Assembly (NCBI GenBank): GCA_027924585.1
Contig: BSBM01000870.1
Location: 6,985,501 to 7,049,500 of the forward strand
Length of the DNA stretch: 64,000 nucleotides
Source of the DNA: Larix kaempferi
Lineage: Eukaryota > Streptophyta > Pinopsida > Pinales > Pinaceae
Reading direction: 5' to 3'
Both the position numbers and the translations under genes were made by a program. Shown here in pieces: positions 23,117-35,066 of the stretch (the stretch's first letter is position 1; every line of letters begins with the position of its first letter). The notes below the pieces were generated by a model. It had not been told where the DNA came from. It worked only from the letters and a program-made list of their open reading frames with translations, and searched no databases.

Positions 23117-25645
23117 CCTCCCTTGACTCACTAGTTTACGTGTTAAGAAAAACAAACCTTGAATGTAGCATCTAGTCAAATTCAGTATTAGTTCATCAAG
23201 TTGCATGTTTCCAATTTGTATTAAGATCCTTATAACAAACCTCATGTATTCTCTAGAAAAACAAGAAAAAACTATTGTTCAGACCCATCTACTCCAAACA
23301 TAGTAATTTGACTCTCAGACTTTGAGCTTAGTTGAGAAATATAGGAGGAGTTTCTACTTGAGAATTGCTTTGTATCTAGTAATATTTTTGTAATCTAGGC
23401 ATTTCATCCTTCCATGTTAGGTAAGTTTCCTGTGGTTTTCCATCCCTGCACGTCAAAGAATGGATGGGATTCTTCAAATGGCGATCAATGCATTTATGGC
23501 CTCCAAAATATCCCAATGCATGCTCCCAAGGTACAAGATCAAGAAAGATAAGATGAAACACCTACTTCCAAGATAGTCAATATTTAGTATGAAGATATTA
23601 TGGGTTCAACTGGAGATACGAGCTTATGGGTATAAGACTTCCAAAGTTTAACTAAACTCCATCAATCAAGTTCCAATCATTTAATCCATGATAAAAAAAA
23701 TCTTACTTCCAAATGTAAAAATATTCTAAATGTTTTAGGCCTATACCAACATGCTTACTAGAAAAACCCATGTTTTAGGTCTAGACCCACATCGTACGAA
23801 TTTTTTATCATATCAATCCATCTAGTTACAATTTAGTTGATAGTGGTCTTAGTAACCTAGGGAAGTCTCAAAATCACCAACCCGCAATAGAAAAGGGGGG
23901 CTATTTAAATCAATCCCACTACCACTATAATATGAGTGTAGTGGCTAAAGTGTATATTGTTGTTGTTTGTTGTCTATGTCATTGATAATAGGTTGTATAT
24001 TCCTATCGTTGACTACCATCCTTGGGTTCTACTATTTGTTGGTCCCACTGAACAAATGCTTTGAGAATTTTCCTGGTTACATGGTTGGATATATTGTTGT
24101 GGATTAGTATTGTTTTCCGGTCAAATTGAGTGGTTGCTTCCACTCTAGGTATTTGGAGCTTCCCTTGAGATACAATATAGCAGGCTGGTGTTGGTGAATG
24201 AATTGTAGTGGAGATTGTTGTTGAATATACAATAGAATTACTACCAATTGGATCGTATATATAGTTCAATTTTAAAAAACTAGTTCATATAATTCATGCA
24301 TTGTGCTATCTCCTTATAAACAGATAGAATACATTTTTGACATATGTAAATGCTTCTTCTTTTCCTTTCAAAGAGGGTTCACATTCCATCCATTTGCATT
24401 AAATGCTTCAATTTAGATAAAAATTGGAAGTGGCAAGTAGCAAAGTTTTTAAAGATGAATTTATAGTATTCTATTGATTCCTTAGGTTAGGTAATCATCA
24501 CGAATGAAATACCAGGCAATGAATATTCGTATTCCAAGTAATGAGCATCCCTTAAGTGTTGTTAACTTCTTTTGGGAATTCAATTTTGAAAGGGAATATA
24601 TTTTTGTTGTTAGCTTCATTTAGTATTTTTATTTTTGACCAGGAATGAGATAATGACCATAATTGATCCATAATTTTAATGTTTCAATCCTATACATTAA
24701 TCAACACCAAGTAGAATGAGTGGAGACTTGTAGAATTTAGGAAATGAACTTGCTTGCATATCTCCATTAACCATTACCCTTTTGCATGCTTTATATATTA
24801 TATGTATTTAGTGTTGTACTATCATCTTAGCCTTTCCCACCAACTAAGAAGTGGCCTAAAAGTGTCCCAAAACAAATATAGTGTACATTCTAGATTTGTC
24901 ATAGAGTGTAGGTATCTCAAAGGTACTTTTGGCACTTCGAGGTAAAGTTAGGGTCATATTAAAACCCCCTAGGCCATCTATAGTGCCATTGCTTTCACTC
25001 CATGCCCTTTCTCTCTCATGGATTCATGGTCCACCATTCTCATATGTGTTCGCCTCGACCACTGTCTCTTGTATTTATTATATTATATATTTAGTTTCCA
25101 TTGCATTTTACATCACAATTTGGCTTATAGCCAATTTAACTGTAAACAAAACATGGGGCAATTATGGGGTGTTACATATACACACCATCACAACTTTGTC
25201 ATGTAATGATAGTTATGCATAAAAAATCATTGAAATAATGCTTCTTTCTTTTGTGGTATTGAATGTAATTTTCATTATGACTTGTAGTTTGTTGAACCCA
25301 TTAATGAATCTATGCTTCCCATGCAAAGGAGAACTAGACAATTTGGTACTTTTTAGTTGACATTTAAATCTTATTATAATTATTTTAAGTGTGAGATGTT
25401 TTATTTCCTTGTCTATGATGTTGTGTTCTTATAGGAAATCACTTTCCAGACATTGTTGGATTCCTCTTCTTCTTCGTGTAATGGTTGTAAAGTGGCCTTT
25501 AATTTTATTGTAAATCCGGTGATTGCCTGAAAGTAGTATTTTTCAAATAGACACTATAAATTATAATAAAAACAAGAGTGTTTTTTCTGATCTAGATTTT
25601 CTACATTTGTTTTCTTTTCTAAAAAAACAAAAGAAATGGAATGCA
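23117..25645. other. No confidently recognised feature
   Basis: This is AT-rich sequence. A minus-strand open stretch at 24003-24269 and overlapping plus-strand ones near 24930-25220 show no motifs. Two near-identical GTTTTAGG-CTA-ACC-CA phrases at about 23730 and 23770 hint at a small duplication. Confidence 0.4.
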
Positions 25646-26200
25646 TCATGTGGAGCTTGTAAGTGTTGCATTTTTTATTAATTTGCATAAAAAAATGCGT
25701 TTGTAGGTGTTGCATTTTTTTTATTAATTTACATAAAGAATGCGTTTACTTATGAAAGTTGTTTGTTGTAGGTATTATTTATAGACAATAATGGTTTCAA
25801 GGACAAGAGTGGTTCAAGATGAAATTAATCAAAGTGATGGTTCTGACATGAGAATAATTTTTTTTTCTTTTGTCCATGTATATGCAATATTTGCTTTTAA
25901 AAACAATATTGTAGGACGTTATATGCATTTGTTTTCTAAAAAATATTGCAGGATTTTATATGATGTGGTTCTTCTATATTTTCTTAAAAAAAAACATTGC
26001 AGGCTATGATAAGTAGTGGCTCTTCTATATTTTCTCTAAAAACAATATTATAGCCTACAATATGTTCTAAAAACAATATTGTAACCTACAATATACTCTA
26101 AGAAAAAATATTGCAGGCTGTTATACACAATGGTTCTTCTCTATTTTCTCTAAAAAAACAATATTGTAGGTTGTTATATGTAGTGGTTATTTTAATTTTT
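25646..26200. repeat. Short tandem repeats (TGTTGCATTTTT and ACAATATTGTAGG units)
   Basis: A unit of about 45-47 bp with GGTGTTGCATTTTTT and ATTAATTT-CATAAA is duplicated at 25655-25745. From about 25890 to 26185 units containing AACAATATTGTAGG (some TTGCAGG), a GTTATATG-like block and TTCTTCTATATTTTCT recur about five or six times with divergence. Confidence 0.7.
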
Positions 26201-27068
26201 ATCTATATGTTTCGTTTTGCAATTGACATTCACTTTTCTGGCATTGGTTGGAAATTGCACAAATGCTGGAAAAAGGCTCTCCGGCATTCATTAGAAAATT
26301 TTAACCGTAACTGCCATAAATTATATTTGGAAAATAGTACTTTTCCATAACTTATCGGAAAATGAATGCCTTATGAACGAGATGGATGATTGGAAATTTT
26401 TTTCTAATGGTGGAAGTACACAATATTTTATAGCTTTTTGAGAAACACTAAATGCATCATGCATGCATGGATGGTTTAGATTTGTATTTGTATGGAAAGT
26501 GGACATGTAGTGCATCATCTTGAATATGGAACCATACAGACAAATAGATATGATGTATTCTAAATTGCAAAGGAGTATAATTGACATTGGATGGCCTTCT
26601 AAGATTAGATGACACATTTTCAACTTATCTTCTCTTTCACAATCTTTTTAAGGACAATTTTTTGTATATTTCATTTGTATGAATATCATGGCCTAAAACT
26701 CTATGGCATTTTTTCAATCTTGTAGGTACATGCCATGTCATCCAATGTCTTGAGCAAGTTCTTTTTTACATCGTTTAGGATGTGGGCATAATCTCTTGCA
26801 ATTTTATATGGGTCCAATCATCAAATTTTCCCAGGTTAGACATATTTGATTGAAAATATATGATGTGAATTTTTGGCGTGTCCGAATTTCGTATGTCTAT
26901 TTTTGCAAGCATGGTAGACTTTTTAACAAACTTGAACTATAGAAAATTGGATTGAACTTATCTAACAACTATTATTGTGATTCAACTAATGTAATAATGA
27001 ATACACCTATTCATTTCATTTCCACGCAATATTCCTATGTAACTATTGTCTCTTCCCCAATTATTAAA
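26201..27068. other. No recognised feature
   Basis: AT-rich sequence without credible ORFs, LTR ends or terminal repeats lies between the short tandem repeats and the tRNA-like sequence. Confidence 0.45.
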
Positions 27069-27137
27069 GGGGTACTAGTTCAATAGAAGAGCACTTACCA
27101 GCAGTAGGTTGGTGGTTTGATTCTCCATGCCCTACCA
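27069..27137 (+). other. Degenerate tRNA-like sequence
   Basis: This 69-nt segment starts GGGGTAC and can form a D-arm-like GTTC/GAGC hairpin. It also has a CTTAC/GTAGG stem, but with a loop of only 5 nt. It carries a GGTTTGATTC block resembling the internal B box and ends ATGCCCTACCA. Acceptor pairing is imperfect and the T stem is poor. It is probably a tRNA pseudogene or the head of a tRNA-derived SINE rather than a working tRNA. Confidence 0.3.
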
Positions 27138-27164
27138 TAAATTAATAAACGATATTGAAATATA

Positions 27165-27790
27165 TTTCCAAGACGGGGTTCATAACAACCTCTATAGGTT
27201 TCTATGAGGGGGTTTCTAAATTGCCCCCTTAGGTTGCTATGAGGGGGGTTTTCAACTTCCCTCCTAAGTTTCTATGAGGGGGGTTTCTTAACTACCTTTG
27301 TAATTTTTTACGAGGGAGGTTTTAAAATGTCTTTATATGTTTCTATGAGGGGGGTTCTACACTTCCTCTGTTAGTTTCTATGAGGGGGGGGTGTAACTGC
27401 CTCCATATATTGCTACGAGGGGGGTTCATAACTGTCCATGTATTCTTCTACGAGGGGGTTCTAAACTACCCTATATGTTTTTATGAGGGGTATCTTAAAT
27501 CGACCTTGTATGTTTTTTAGAGGGGGGTTATTAACCGCCCCTGTAGGTATCTAGGAGGGGGTTTGAAAACTGCCCCCATAGGAATCTATGGGGGGGGTTG
27601 TAAACTTTCCTTGCAGGTATCTATGAGAGGGGTTTTAAACTTCTCCTGTAGGTCTCTATGAGGTTGGTCTATTGGGGGGGGGTTGAAAAACCACCCCTGT
27701 AGGTATCTATGAGTGGGGTCTACCAGGGGATTCAAAAATGCCCCCGTAGGTTTCTATGAGGTGGGTCTCAAACTGCCCCAAAAGTAACTT
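27165..27790. repeat. GGGG-rich minisatellite, ~42-bp units
   Basis: About 14 variable units contain TTTCTATGAGGGGGG followed by TAAACTGCCCC or similar. G and C runs sit at fixed distances, so each unit can pair with the opposite side of its neighbour. The array ends about 170 bp before a CACTA-like terminus and may be its subterminal repeat region. Confidence 0.85.
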
Positions 27791-27939
27791 TTGGGGGTGG
27801 TTCAAATATCTTCAAAAACTGTCCTTAAAGGCCAAAATTTTTACATCAGTTCCTTTGGGGGAAGCTTTACCAAAATCGACCCTAAAGTCAAAACCAACCC
27901 CGTAGGTCACTTATAAGGGCGGAAGTCAACCCCCCTAAA

Positions 27940-27957
27940 GGTCAAAATGTAGTAGTG
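27940..27957. mobile_element. Putative right terminus of a CACTA-type DNA transposon
   Basis: The last bases before gypsy G0 coding sequence read GTAGTAGTG, the inverse of CACTACTAC, the typical CACTA superfamily end. Subterminal repeats with GGGG/CCCC lie just inside. G0 pol begins abruptly at 27958, consistent with an insertion border. I did not find the matching left end, the transposase or the G0 sequence beyond it. Confidence 0.4.
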
Positions 27958-28086
27958 TTTGGTCCATATGGGATACTTCAATAATTTTATCAAAGGATGC
28001 GTGCAGATAATAGCACTACTGGAAAAATTGTTGAAAAAGGAGTTCAAGATTCAACAGAATGAAGTATGTCAGCAAAGTTTGGATAC
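27958..28086 (+). pseudogene. G0 pol fragment: RT connection region
   Basis: The frame starting at 27959 reads GYFNNFIKG and LLEKLLKKE, matching the conserved GYYRRFIKG...LLKK region at the end of gypsy reverse transcriptase. It runs into QQSLD at the solo LTR border. The polymerase core (YXDD) would lie upstream and is absent. Confidence 0.85.
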
Positions 28087-28662
28087 TGTTGGTTGTGGAG
28101 CCAGATCTTCCAGTCTCATAGATGATATTGTATCAGCCGTGTTTGTACCCCAGTTCTATATGATATGTAGGTGGACTGTACACTCACCCCAGCGGGGGGG
28201 CATTGCCCCCCCACGGGGTTCCAGGGGGGACCATCTCCCTTGGTTGGGGGGTCCGGGGGCAGCGCCCCCGAAGAAAATTTTTGGGGCTGTTTTCTCTAGC
28301 TGTTTTGCGGGCCCATGGTTTTGGGTATCCCGTGGTATTTTCCCATTGTATTTCCTTTATAAAAGAAAGACATTGTAATACGGCTAGGGTTGGTTGATGT
28401 ATTAGGTTTTATGCATTGTAAAGATCTTTGAGATCAGGAGAGAGACTGTGAAACAGAGAAGAGGAAGTGCATCGGTTGTGCTGCAGGTTGGATCCCTTCG
28501 ACTTGCTGGATGGTAATAATAATAAGGACTGGAAAATTCAATGTGGACGTAGCCCAAGTTGGGTGAACCACGATATATCTGTGTCTCTCTTGTAATGTGT
28601 ATGTGTGATTATATTTGCATTTCTGTTTATTGTTATTGCTCTGCGATCCTGTTTTTCTAACA
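28087..28662 (+). repeat. Solo LTR with 5-bp target duplication
   Basis: This 576-bp sequence begins TGTTGGTTGT and ends TTCTAACA. It is flanked by a perfect direct repeat gatac (28082-28086 and 28663-28667). Removing it restores the G0 reading frame exactly. It has a TATA-like TTTATAAAAG near 28360 and GC-rich hairpins at about 28190-28275, including CGGGGGCAGCGCCCCCG. The full element was presumably lost by LTR-LTR recombination. No other copy of this family occurs in the window. Gly- and Pro-rich ORFs across it are incidental. Confidence 0.9.
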
Positions 28663-28740
28663 GATACCTTAAAGAAGAAACTCGTTACTACATCGATCTT
28701 AGTATTTTTGGATTGGAAGAAGGAATTCCATGTCCATGTG
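28663..28740 (+). pseudogene. G0 pol fragment: start of RNase H
   Basis: In frame with 27959-28086, this segment ends in FHVHV just before G1. It corresponds to the LK-L-T-PIL...FHVHVDAS block that opens gypsy RNase H. The next codon of the frame appears at 47442 on the other side of G1. Confidence 0.85.
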
Positions 28741-29490
28741 TGTAATACCCCCAACTTTTACTTGGAATGTATTTAATCAAAATTATGTAAATGTTGTAAA
28801 TATGCTAATATGGATTCCTAGTATAGAGCTCAAGGCTAAGGACAAACTAGTGAATGGCTAGGTATATATATATATATATATATATATTTCATTGGACCAT
28901 ATGATTGGCTTGTCATGCCAATTCGAAATGTATGTAAATATTATGTTGAAAATTAATAAAATGGTCCATGATAGTCGTGTAAAGAGCACTAGAGGGGCTA
29001 TGATTCCACTAGAGGGGGGGAGGAAGGGGGCCTATCGGAAACAAAATCCTATGTTTCCAAATTTCGACCTTAGAACTCATCCAAAATATACCATGTGCCT
29101 TAAATAATCCAATTACCTTATCTTGACTAATAAACCCAATCATTGAATGCATATGTGAGGCTGGTGGGGAAAGTCATTTCTTGTAGTTATTGAAGCATGG
29201 TGGCTGTGACCGTTATGTCAGCTATTGGTAGTCATATTTCTTCTATCGTTAGAAGCTATGCAATTTTCATTTCACCCTTACCTCATATAACTGGAATCAA
29301 CACTCTTTTGATAATTCTCTCATGCATGTTTCTACACTATATAGAGTTTTCCATTGATGTTCATATCTACAACTAGACTGTTTTAAACCCAGAAATTCAA
29401 ATTCAGAGCTACATTTTTGGAAGGAAAATAGAATGAGCGTAGCTGAGTATGGAGGTTGGGAAAGCTAGGAACCTTTAACCCTTGAGTTCT
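28741..29490 (+). repeat. G1 5' LTR, truncated duplicate copy (first 750 bp)
   Basis: It starts with the canonical TGTAATACCC end and follows the same sequence as 29491-30240 through CCTTTAACCCTTGAGTTCT. It then switches at 29490 into the start of a second LTR copy. The junction shares TACCCCCAA with the LTR start, suggesting microhomology-mediated duplication. A (TA)n run lies at 28862-28887. The small ORF 28892-29107 recurs in the second copy and is not a gene. Confidence 0.85.
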
Positions 29491-29604
29491 ACCCCCAATT
29501 TTGACTTGAAATGTATTTAATCAAAATTATATAAATGATGTAAATATGCTACTATGGATTCCTAGTGTGGAGCTCAAGGCCAAGGACCAACTAGTGAATG
29601 GCTA

Positions 29605-29639
<35 letters not shown>

Positions 29640-30895
29640 CCATATGATTGCCTTGTTATGCCATTTTGAGATGTACGTAAATATTATTTTGAAAATTAAT
29701 AAAATGGTCCAATATGGCTATGTAAAGAGCACTAGAGGGGCTATGATTCCACCAGAGGGGGAGAGGAAAGGGGGCTATGGGAAACCAAATCCTATGTTTC
29801 CAAGTGTAAACCTTAGAACTCATCCAAAATATACCATGTGCATTAAATAAGGAAATTACCTTCTCTTGACTAATAAACCCAATCATTGAATGCATATGTG
29901 AGGCTAGTGGGGAAAGTCACTTCGTGTAGTTATTGAAGCATGGGGGTTGTGATAGTTATGTCCGCTATCAGCAATCATATTTATTCTATGGTTAGAAGCT
30001 ATGCAATTTTCCTTTCACCTGTACCTCATATCCTTGGATTCAACACTCTTTTGATAATTCTCACATGCATATTTCTACACTATGTAGAGTTTTCCATTGT
30101 TGCTCATATCCACTACCAAACTGTGTTAAACCCATAAATTCGAATTTGGAGACAAAGCTACATTTTTGGAAGGAAAATAGGTGGTTGTAGGTGATCCTAG
30201 AGGTTGGAAAAGATGAGAACATTTAACCCTTGAGTTCTGCTACTCTTGGATTCTTGAGAATCCATATATTAATGTTGCAGGAGGTTCCCCAATAGCTTAC
30301 AATAGGTTGGACTCTTACTGCACACACTGGTAAACACTATAAGTGTTGGATTTACCGAGGGAACACTGGATCAATGAAGGGGAATGCCTTCATTGTGTTG
30401 TATGGGGAAGTTTGAAGGAGGGCCATTCCTATGATGGCTTAGTGAGATCCTTGTAGAGCTCTGATTGAGCTTTTTGGCTAAGCACAGTGAGAAGATTGGG
30501 TGGTGGGTTGAGAGATAGAATCCCGTAGGTATTTCCTTTTTCTTGGTGGCCTCATAGCCCAGCTTGGGGATGGCCTCTCAGAAATAGTATATGCTGGACA
30601 GAGTGCCTATGGATGGGTGGAAAATCACTCTTACATAGCCATTTTCCTGGATCTTCTTTGTTTAAGATAAGTACTCTTATGCACTGATTTTATTTGTATT
30701 CATGTGATAATTGTGCCTACAAATTGCATGATATGTGTGTGTATTTAGTTTCTTCCACTATGTGTTTTATTTTCATGTCTACACGTGCATTTTTACTATT
30801 ACGAATTCATGATTATGCTTATGGCCAAAATTAAGAGGCCAAGATTTAGTGAATGTCCCCTCCTGTTGGCCAGATTAAGGGATGGGGATGTTACA
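29491..30895 (+). repeat. G1 5' LTR, second and functional copy
   Basis: This copy lacks only the first few bases (TGTAA) and runs to GGGGATGTTACA at 30895, followed after AAG by the primer site. It matches the 3' LTR at 38070-38828 plus 46910-47436. A (TA)n run lies at 29608-29635. Confidence 0.88.
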
Positions 30896-30898
30896 AAG

Positions 30899-30910
30899 TG
30901 GTATCAGAGC
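30899..30910 (+). other. G1 primer binding site (tRNA-iMet)
   Basis: TGGTATCAGAGC, a perfect plant initiator-Met primer site, lies three bases after the LTR end. Confidence 0.93.
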
Positions 30911-32446
30911 TTCTAGTTGCAACACTGGAGCTGTATGGGTCAGAGATGAAAAATTACAGGAAGAAATTAGAAAAAATCTATGTCGAAGGCGAGTTTTATT
31001 AGATGACCAATAAGGGGCTATAATCAATTTTGTAATAATTTCCTTATTGATGAATTAAAATTTCATACAAATCCGAAATTTTAAATTAATTTTGGGAAAT
31101 TTTCATGTGGACCCCAACCATGCCACATGAATAGGTGACGTGGAAAATCCACATGAGATGGGGGCATGATGTGGACTTTCCACGTCAGACCCATGCATAG
31201 AAGGATACTTAGAATGAAGTATAGGGAGGACAAAGATCTGATTGTTGGATGGTGGGGTAGATCAATGGTCATGACTCGCAGTGCATGGGAAATTTGCATT
31301 GTGATTAATAGGGGGCGAAGGAATATATGACCATTAGTTAATGACGTAGATCAACAGTCATACCTCATCGTACGTCAATAAAATACATGATGTTTAACTT
31401 GGTATGATGGGCGCATTGTGCCCAAAACCACTTGGGGTGTGTGCCACATTTTGATTGACAGTGCTTCCTCAAGAGTTTTTTTCCAAAACTGCTTCATGGG
31501 GGAGCTTTACCACTTATGGTAAAGGGGAAAAATGCCAATGCACTCCCGCTCAAGGTTGGATGGTATGGAAGCAAGGTGACTTGGTGGCTGGTAGAAGGTG
31601 ACATGGCCGCGTTACAGGGTGACAGGTAGGCCTGTCTGACACCTCAAGAGGTTCTTGTTAGGTCAACTCAAGACCTTGCTAGGTCAACAAAAAATTGCAT
31701 TTTTCTTATGCGCCACGGGGCCAACCACCTTGACCCCCATTTAATTTTCTTCTAACCAACAAACTTGGATCTGGAATTTAACAACGACCATTGGAGAAAC
31801 ATAAATTTGGGTAGATTATGAACTATGAGGGGATACTACAGGACTGTAAAATTTTCTAAGTCTAGAAGAAGTGGAAAAACACAAAAGTAGTGGATTCCAG
31901 AATTTTATAGGAAGTGATGGGAGCATCATATCAAAGAACCAAAAATTTCAAAGTAATCTTGGTTGTATATATTATCTAGGCCAATAGAAAAATTGTTATG
32001 GTTCTCCATAAATTTCCTTTTATGGGTGGCTAAAGTTTTCCTTTTCAGTTAAATGCACCTACAGGAAAAGCGCAGATTTCGGGCCAAATTAACAATTTTG
32101 AAGGACTGTAACTTTGTCCTCGGGAGTCAGATTGAGCATGCTTATAGTTGTTGGAAAGCTTATCCAAAGGGAAATAATTTTATGGAGAGCAATATGAATT
32201 GGTAACTCATGTGCTTTTATAATTCGATTAGAAAATTTCTTGTAGCCATAATTGACAAAACTGTCTATATGGGTAATTTCCAGAATACATGAAAACTGAT
32301 TTTTATTTTGTACTAAATCTAACAAATTTGTTTATATCAACACTTTTGTAGATTTAGAATCATATTAGTGACTATTAAAGGGTCAATAGTGAGTGTACTG
32401 CAGTTGAGAAATCTTTGATCTTAGTTGGACCAAGAAGGTCATCATT
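30911..32446 (+). other. G1 untranslated leader
   Basis: About 1.5 kb separates primer site and gag ATG. The stretch has no credible ORF on the element strand and no repeat structure that I can see. A long leader is common in plant gypsy elements. Confidence 0.6.
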
Positions 32447-33916
32447 ATGGATGATGCACATGATTGTTATGAAGTTGAGGAAGATGGAATGGGAGAGAAT
32501 ATACAGATTGAGAATGAAGAGAAAAAATCCAATGGTAGGAGAAACCATGTGACTTCCCTATATATTGCAGAAACCATGAGGACCCTAAGGATGGAGTTGC
32601 ATACTTATAAAGCAGACAATTAGAGGCTGCTTAGAGTTCAAGAAAAGCATAATCAGTTGAATTAAACTATGCTCCAAGGTTTGATAGAAATCCAGAAGAA
32701 TATTAACTTTGGACATCACTCAGAAAATCAGGAGAAGAGAATGAGTAGCTCAAGAAGTCACTCTCACAAGAGGTCCCGCAAATCCATAAGGATTTCTAGA
32801 GATAGGTCTTATACTCTAGAAATATCTTTTACTGAGTCATCTGCCTCTAAGGATTCAACTAAAGGATCAATCTATTCATCTTATAGGAAGAAGAGGAAGA
32901 AGTCTTCAAATAAAAATGCACATGAATAATTTAGGAAGGCCAAACCTCCAACATTTGATAGTGAGATAAATTCTGGTCAAGAATATGCGGCTTGGCTTTT
33001 TGGGATCAGGAAGGTTTTCCAAGTCCAAGAATACTATGGAAATATGAAAGCAAGAGTGGCTATCGTCAATCTGAATGGGAGGGAATATATATGGTCGGAT
33101 CACCTTAGGCAAGTGAAGAATATCAATGCAAGGAAATTTTTTTGTAAGTAATTCATGAAATGCTTCAAGCAAAAGTACCTCTCTAATAGGTACTATGATG
33201 GAAAAATTAAAGAATTCCATGAGCTGAAATTGAGCCAACTGACTATGGAGGAATATGCAAATAAATTTTTGGAGTTGCTGAGGTATAACAAGTATATTAG
33301 GGATGATGAAGTCAAAATTCAACATTTTCTAAGTGGGCTTTCTCAATCCTACAAAGATATATTTGAGTTTGACGAGCCTCAAAATCTAGATGAGACCATA
33401 AGGAAGGAAAAGTATTGTTATGATCAAACCAAAAGAAAGACATATTTCCATAAGGCATGCAAGCACAAGAAGAATGAGAAGTTTGATCAAAGGAAGGAAG
33501 GGTTCAAACCTCCTCATCTCAAAACTCAGCCAAGGAAGCCACCCCAAGTTGTGACAAAGCCAATCAAGATGATGGGATACAAGCCAAGAGAGCCACTTCA
33601 ATGTTGGGGATGTGGAGAAGACCATTTGCTTAGAAACTGTCCACATTGAAGTGGGAGTGCAAAGCAAGTTCACAACATTCAAGAAGTTGAAACTGTGGGT
33701 CAAGTGGCAAGGACCATCCCTAGGATTTATGCAGCACTAGAGGACCTCAAAGCATTTCATCAATCAACTATGGTTGAGGTTGAAGGTAAGATTGCTAATC
33801 AATATATTTCTATTTGGATTGACCATGTATCTATTGACAGTTATATCAATCCAAAAATTGTTGATATTTGTTCTTTTAAGAGAACCAAGAATAGTAAGTC
33901 ATGTTGGTTCAACTAG
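32447..33916 (+). pseudogene. G1 gag and protease remnant
   Basis: One frame runs from ATG 32447 through five stops (about 32622, 32662, 32927, 33148, 33647) to 33916. A charged N-terminal part with an Arg/Ser/Lys-rich stretch (32740-32925) comes first. The retrotransposon Gag core follows at 32935-33430 (KPPTFDSE, then MEEYANKFLELLRY). A CCHC zinc knuckle CWGCGEDHLLRNC lies at 33601-33645. After the knuckle, IWIDHVSIDSYI near 33810-33845 is the aspartic protease active-site region with the usual D-S/T-G lost. Gag packages element RNA and the protease would process the polyprotein. Confidence 0.88.
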
Positions 33917-35066
33917 CTACAGGAATCAAGAGAAAAACTAGTGAAATGGTGGAGGAATGTCCATTAGAAATGGGTGGACTTACCACTTGTGCAAATTATA
34001 GTATTTTACCACTTGGTTCATATGAAATTCTCATTGGAATGGAATGGTTCAAATCACACAAAGTTAAAATAGACTACTACAACAAGAGTTTTGAGTGCAT
34101 TGATGATGAAGGAAACCCAAGGGTTGTGCAGGGAATTCTAAAGAAAATTTATGTTAGGCATATTTCAGCCATGTGGCTAAAGAAGTTTTGTAGGAAAGGT
34201 TGTCAATTGTATGTAGCCCATATATTGGACAAATTAGAAAATGAAATTCCAAATTTGGAAGACTATCATGAGCTACAAGAATTCAAGGATGTGTTTCTTG
34301 ATGAAGTGCCAGGACAAACTCCTAAGAGGGACATTGATTTCAAAATTTATCTTGTGCCGGGAGCTGCACCAATGTCCAAAAAACCTTACAGAATAAGCAC
34401 ACCATAACTATTGGAGTTGAAAATGCAATTGCAAGAATAATTGGAAAATAAATATATAAGGTCAAGTGTGTCTCCATGGGGAGTACCCGTATTGTTTGTG
34501 AAAAAGAAAGATGGTACACTCAGGTTATGTATTGATTACAGGAAGCTGAATAAAGTGATAGTGAAAAACAAGTATCCATTTCCTCGAATTAATGATCTTT
34601 TTTATCAAATAAGACAAGAAAAAGTATTTTCAAAGATAGACTTGAGGTTTTGTACTTACCATCAAGTAATGATTAAAGATGAAGATATTCACAATACAAC
34701 CTTTAGAACAAGGTATGGACACTATGAATTTCTAGTGGTGCCATTTGGAATCACTAATGCACCTGCTACCTTCATGTGTCTCATGAATATTATTTCCACA
34801 AATATTTGGAGAAGTTTGTTCTTGTTTTCCTAGTTGACATTCTTATTTACTCTAAGAATGAAGAGGAGCATGTAGAGAATTTGAGAATGGATTTACAATT
34901 GTTAAGGAATCATAAGTTGTATGAAAATTTGAGCAAATGTGGAATTTACAATAATAAAATTCATTATTTGGGTCACATCATTTCAAAGGAAGGAATATCA
35001 GTGGATCCGGAAAAGATTGAAGCCATTATGAATTGGCCAACTCCAAAGAATGTGACAGATGTGTGA
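33901..35066 (+). pseudogene. G1 protease C-terminus and reverse transcriptase
   Basis: The frame starting at 33901 carries SYEILIGMEW, the conserved end of gypsy protease, then the linker and LQEFKDVF/DEVPG. RT follows: [35 protein letters not shown] and [14 protein letters not shown] frameshift near 34780-34830 moves the reading to the frame of 34776. There the active site reads FLVDILIYS instead of F-DDILIYS, so the first catalytic Asp is gone. GHIIS-EGI and PEKIEAI complete the domain. Stops occur at 34405 and 34438. Confidence 0.92.

Noticed and set aside
28012-28026. GCACTACTGGAAAAA as a CACTA terminus
   Set aside because: It lies inside the uninterrupted G0 reading frame and encodes the conserved LLEKLL segment.
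28203-28397. Gly/Arg-rich ORF in the solo LTR
   Set aside because: It is produced by GC-rich hairpin sequence within the LTR, with no homologue and no start context.
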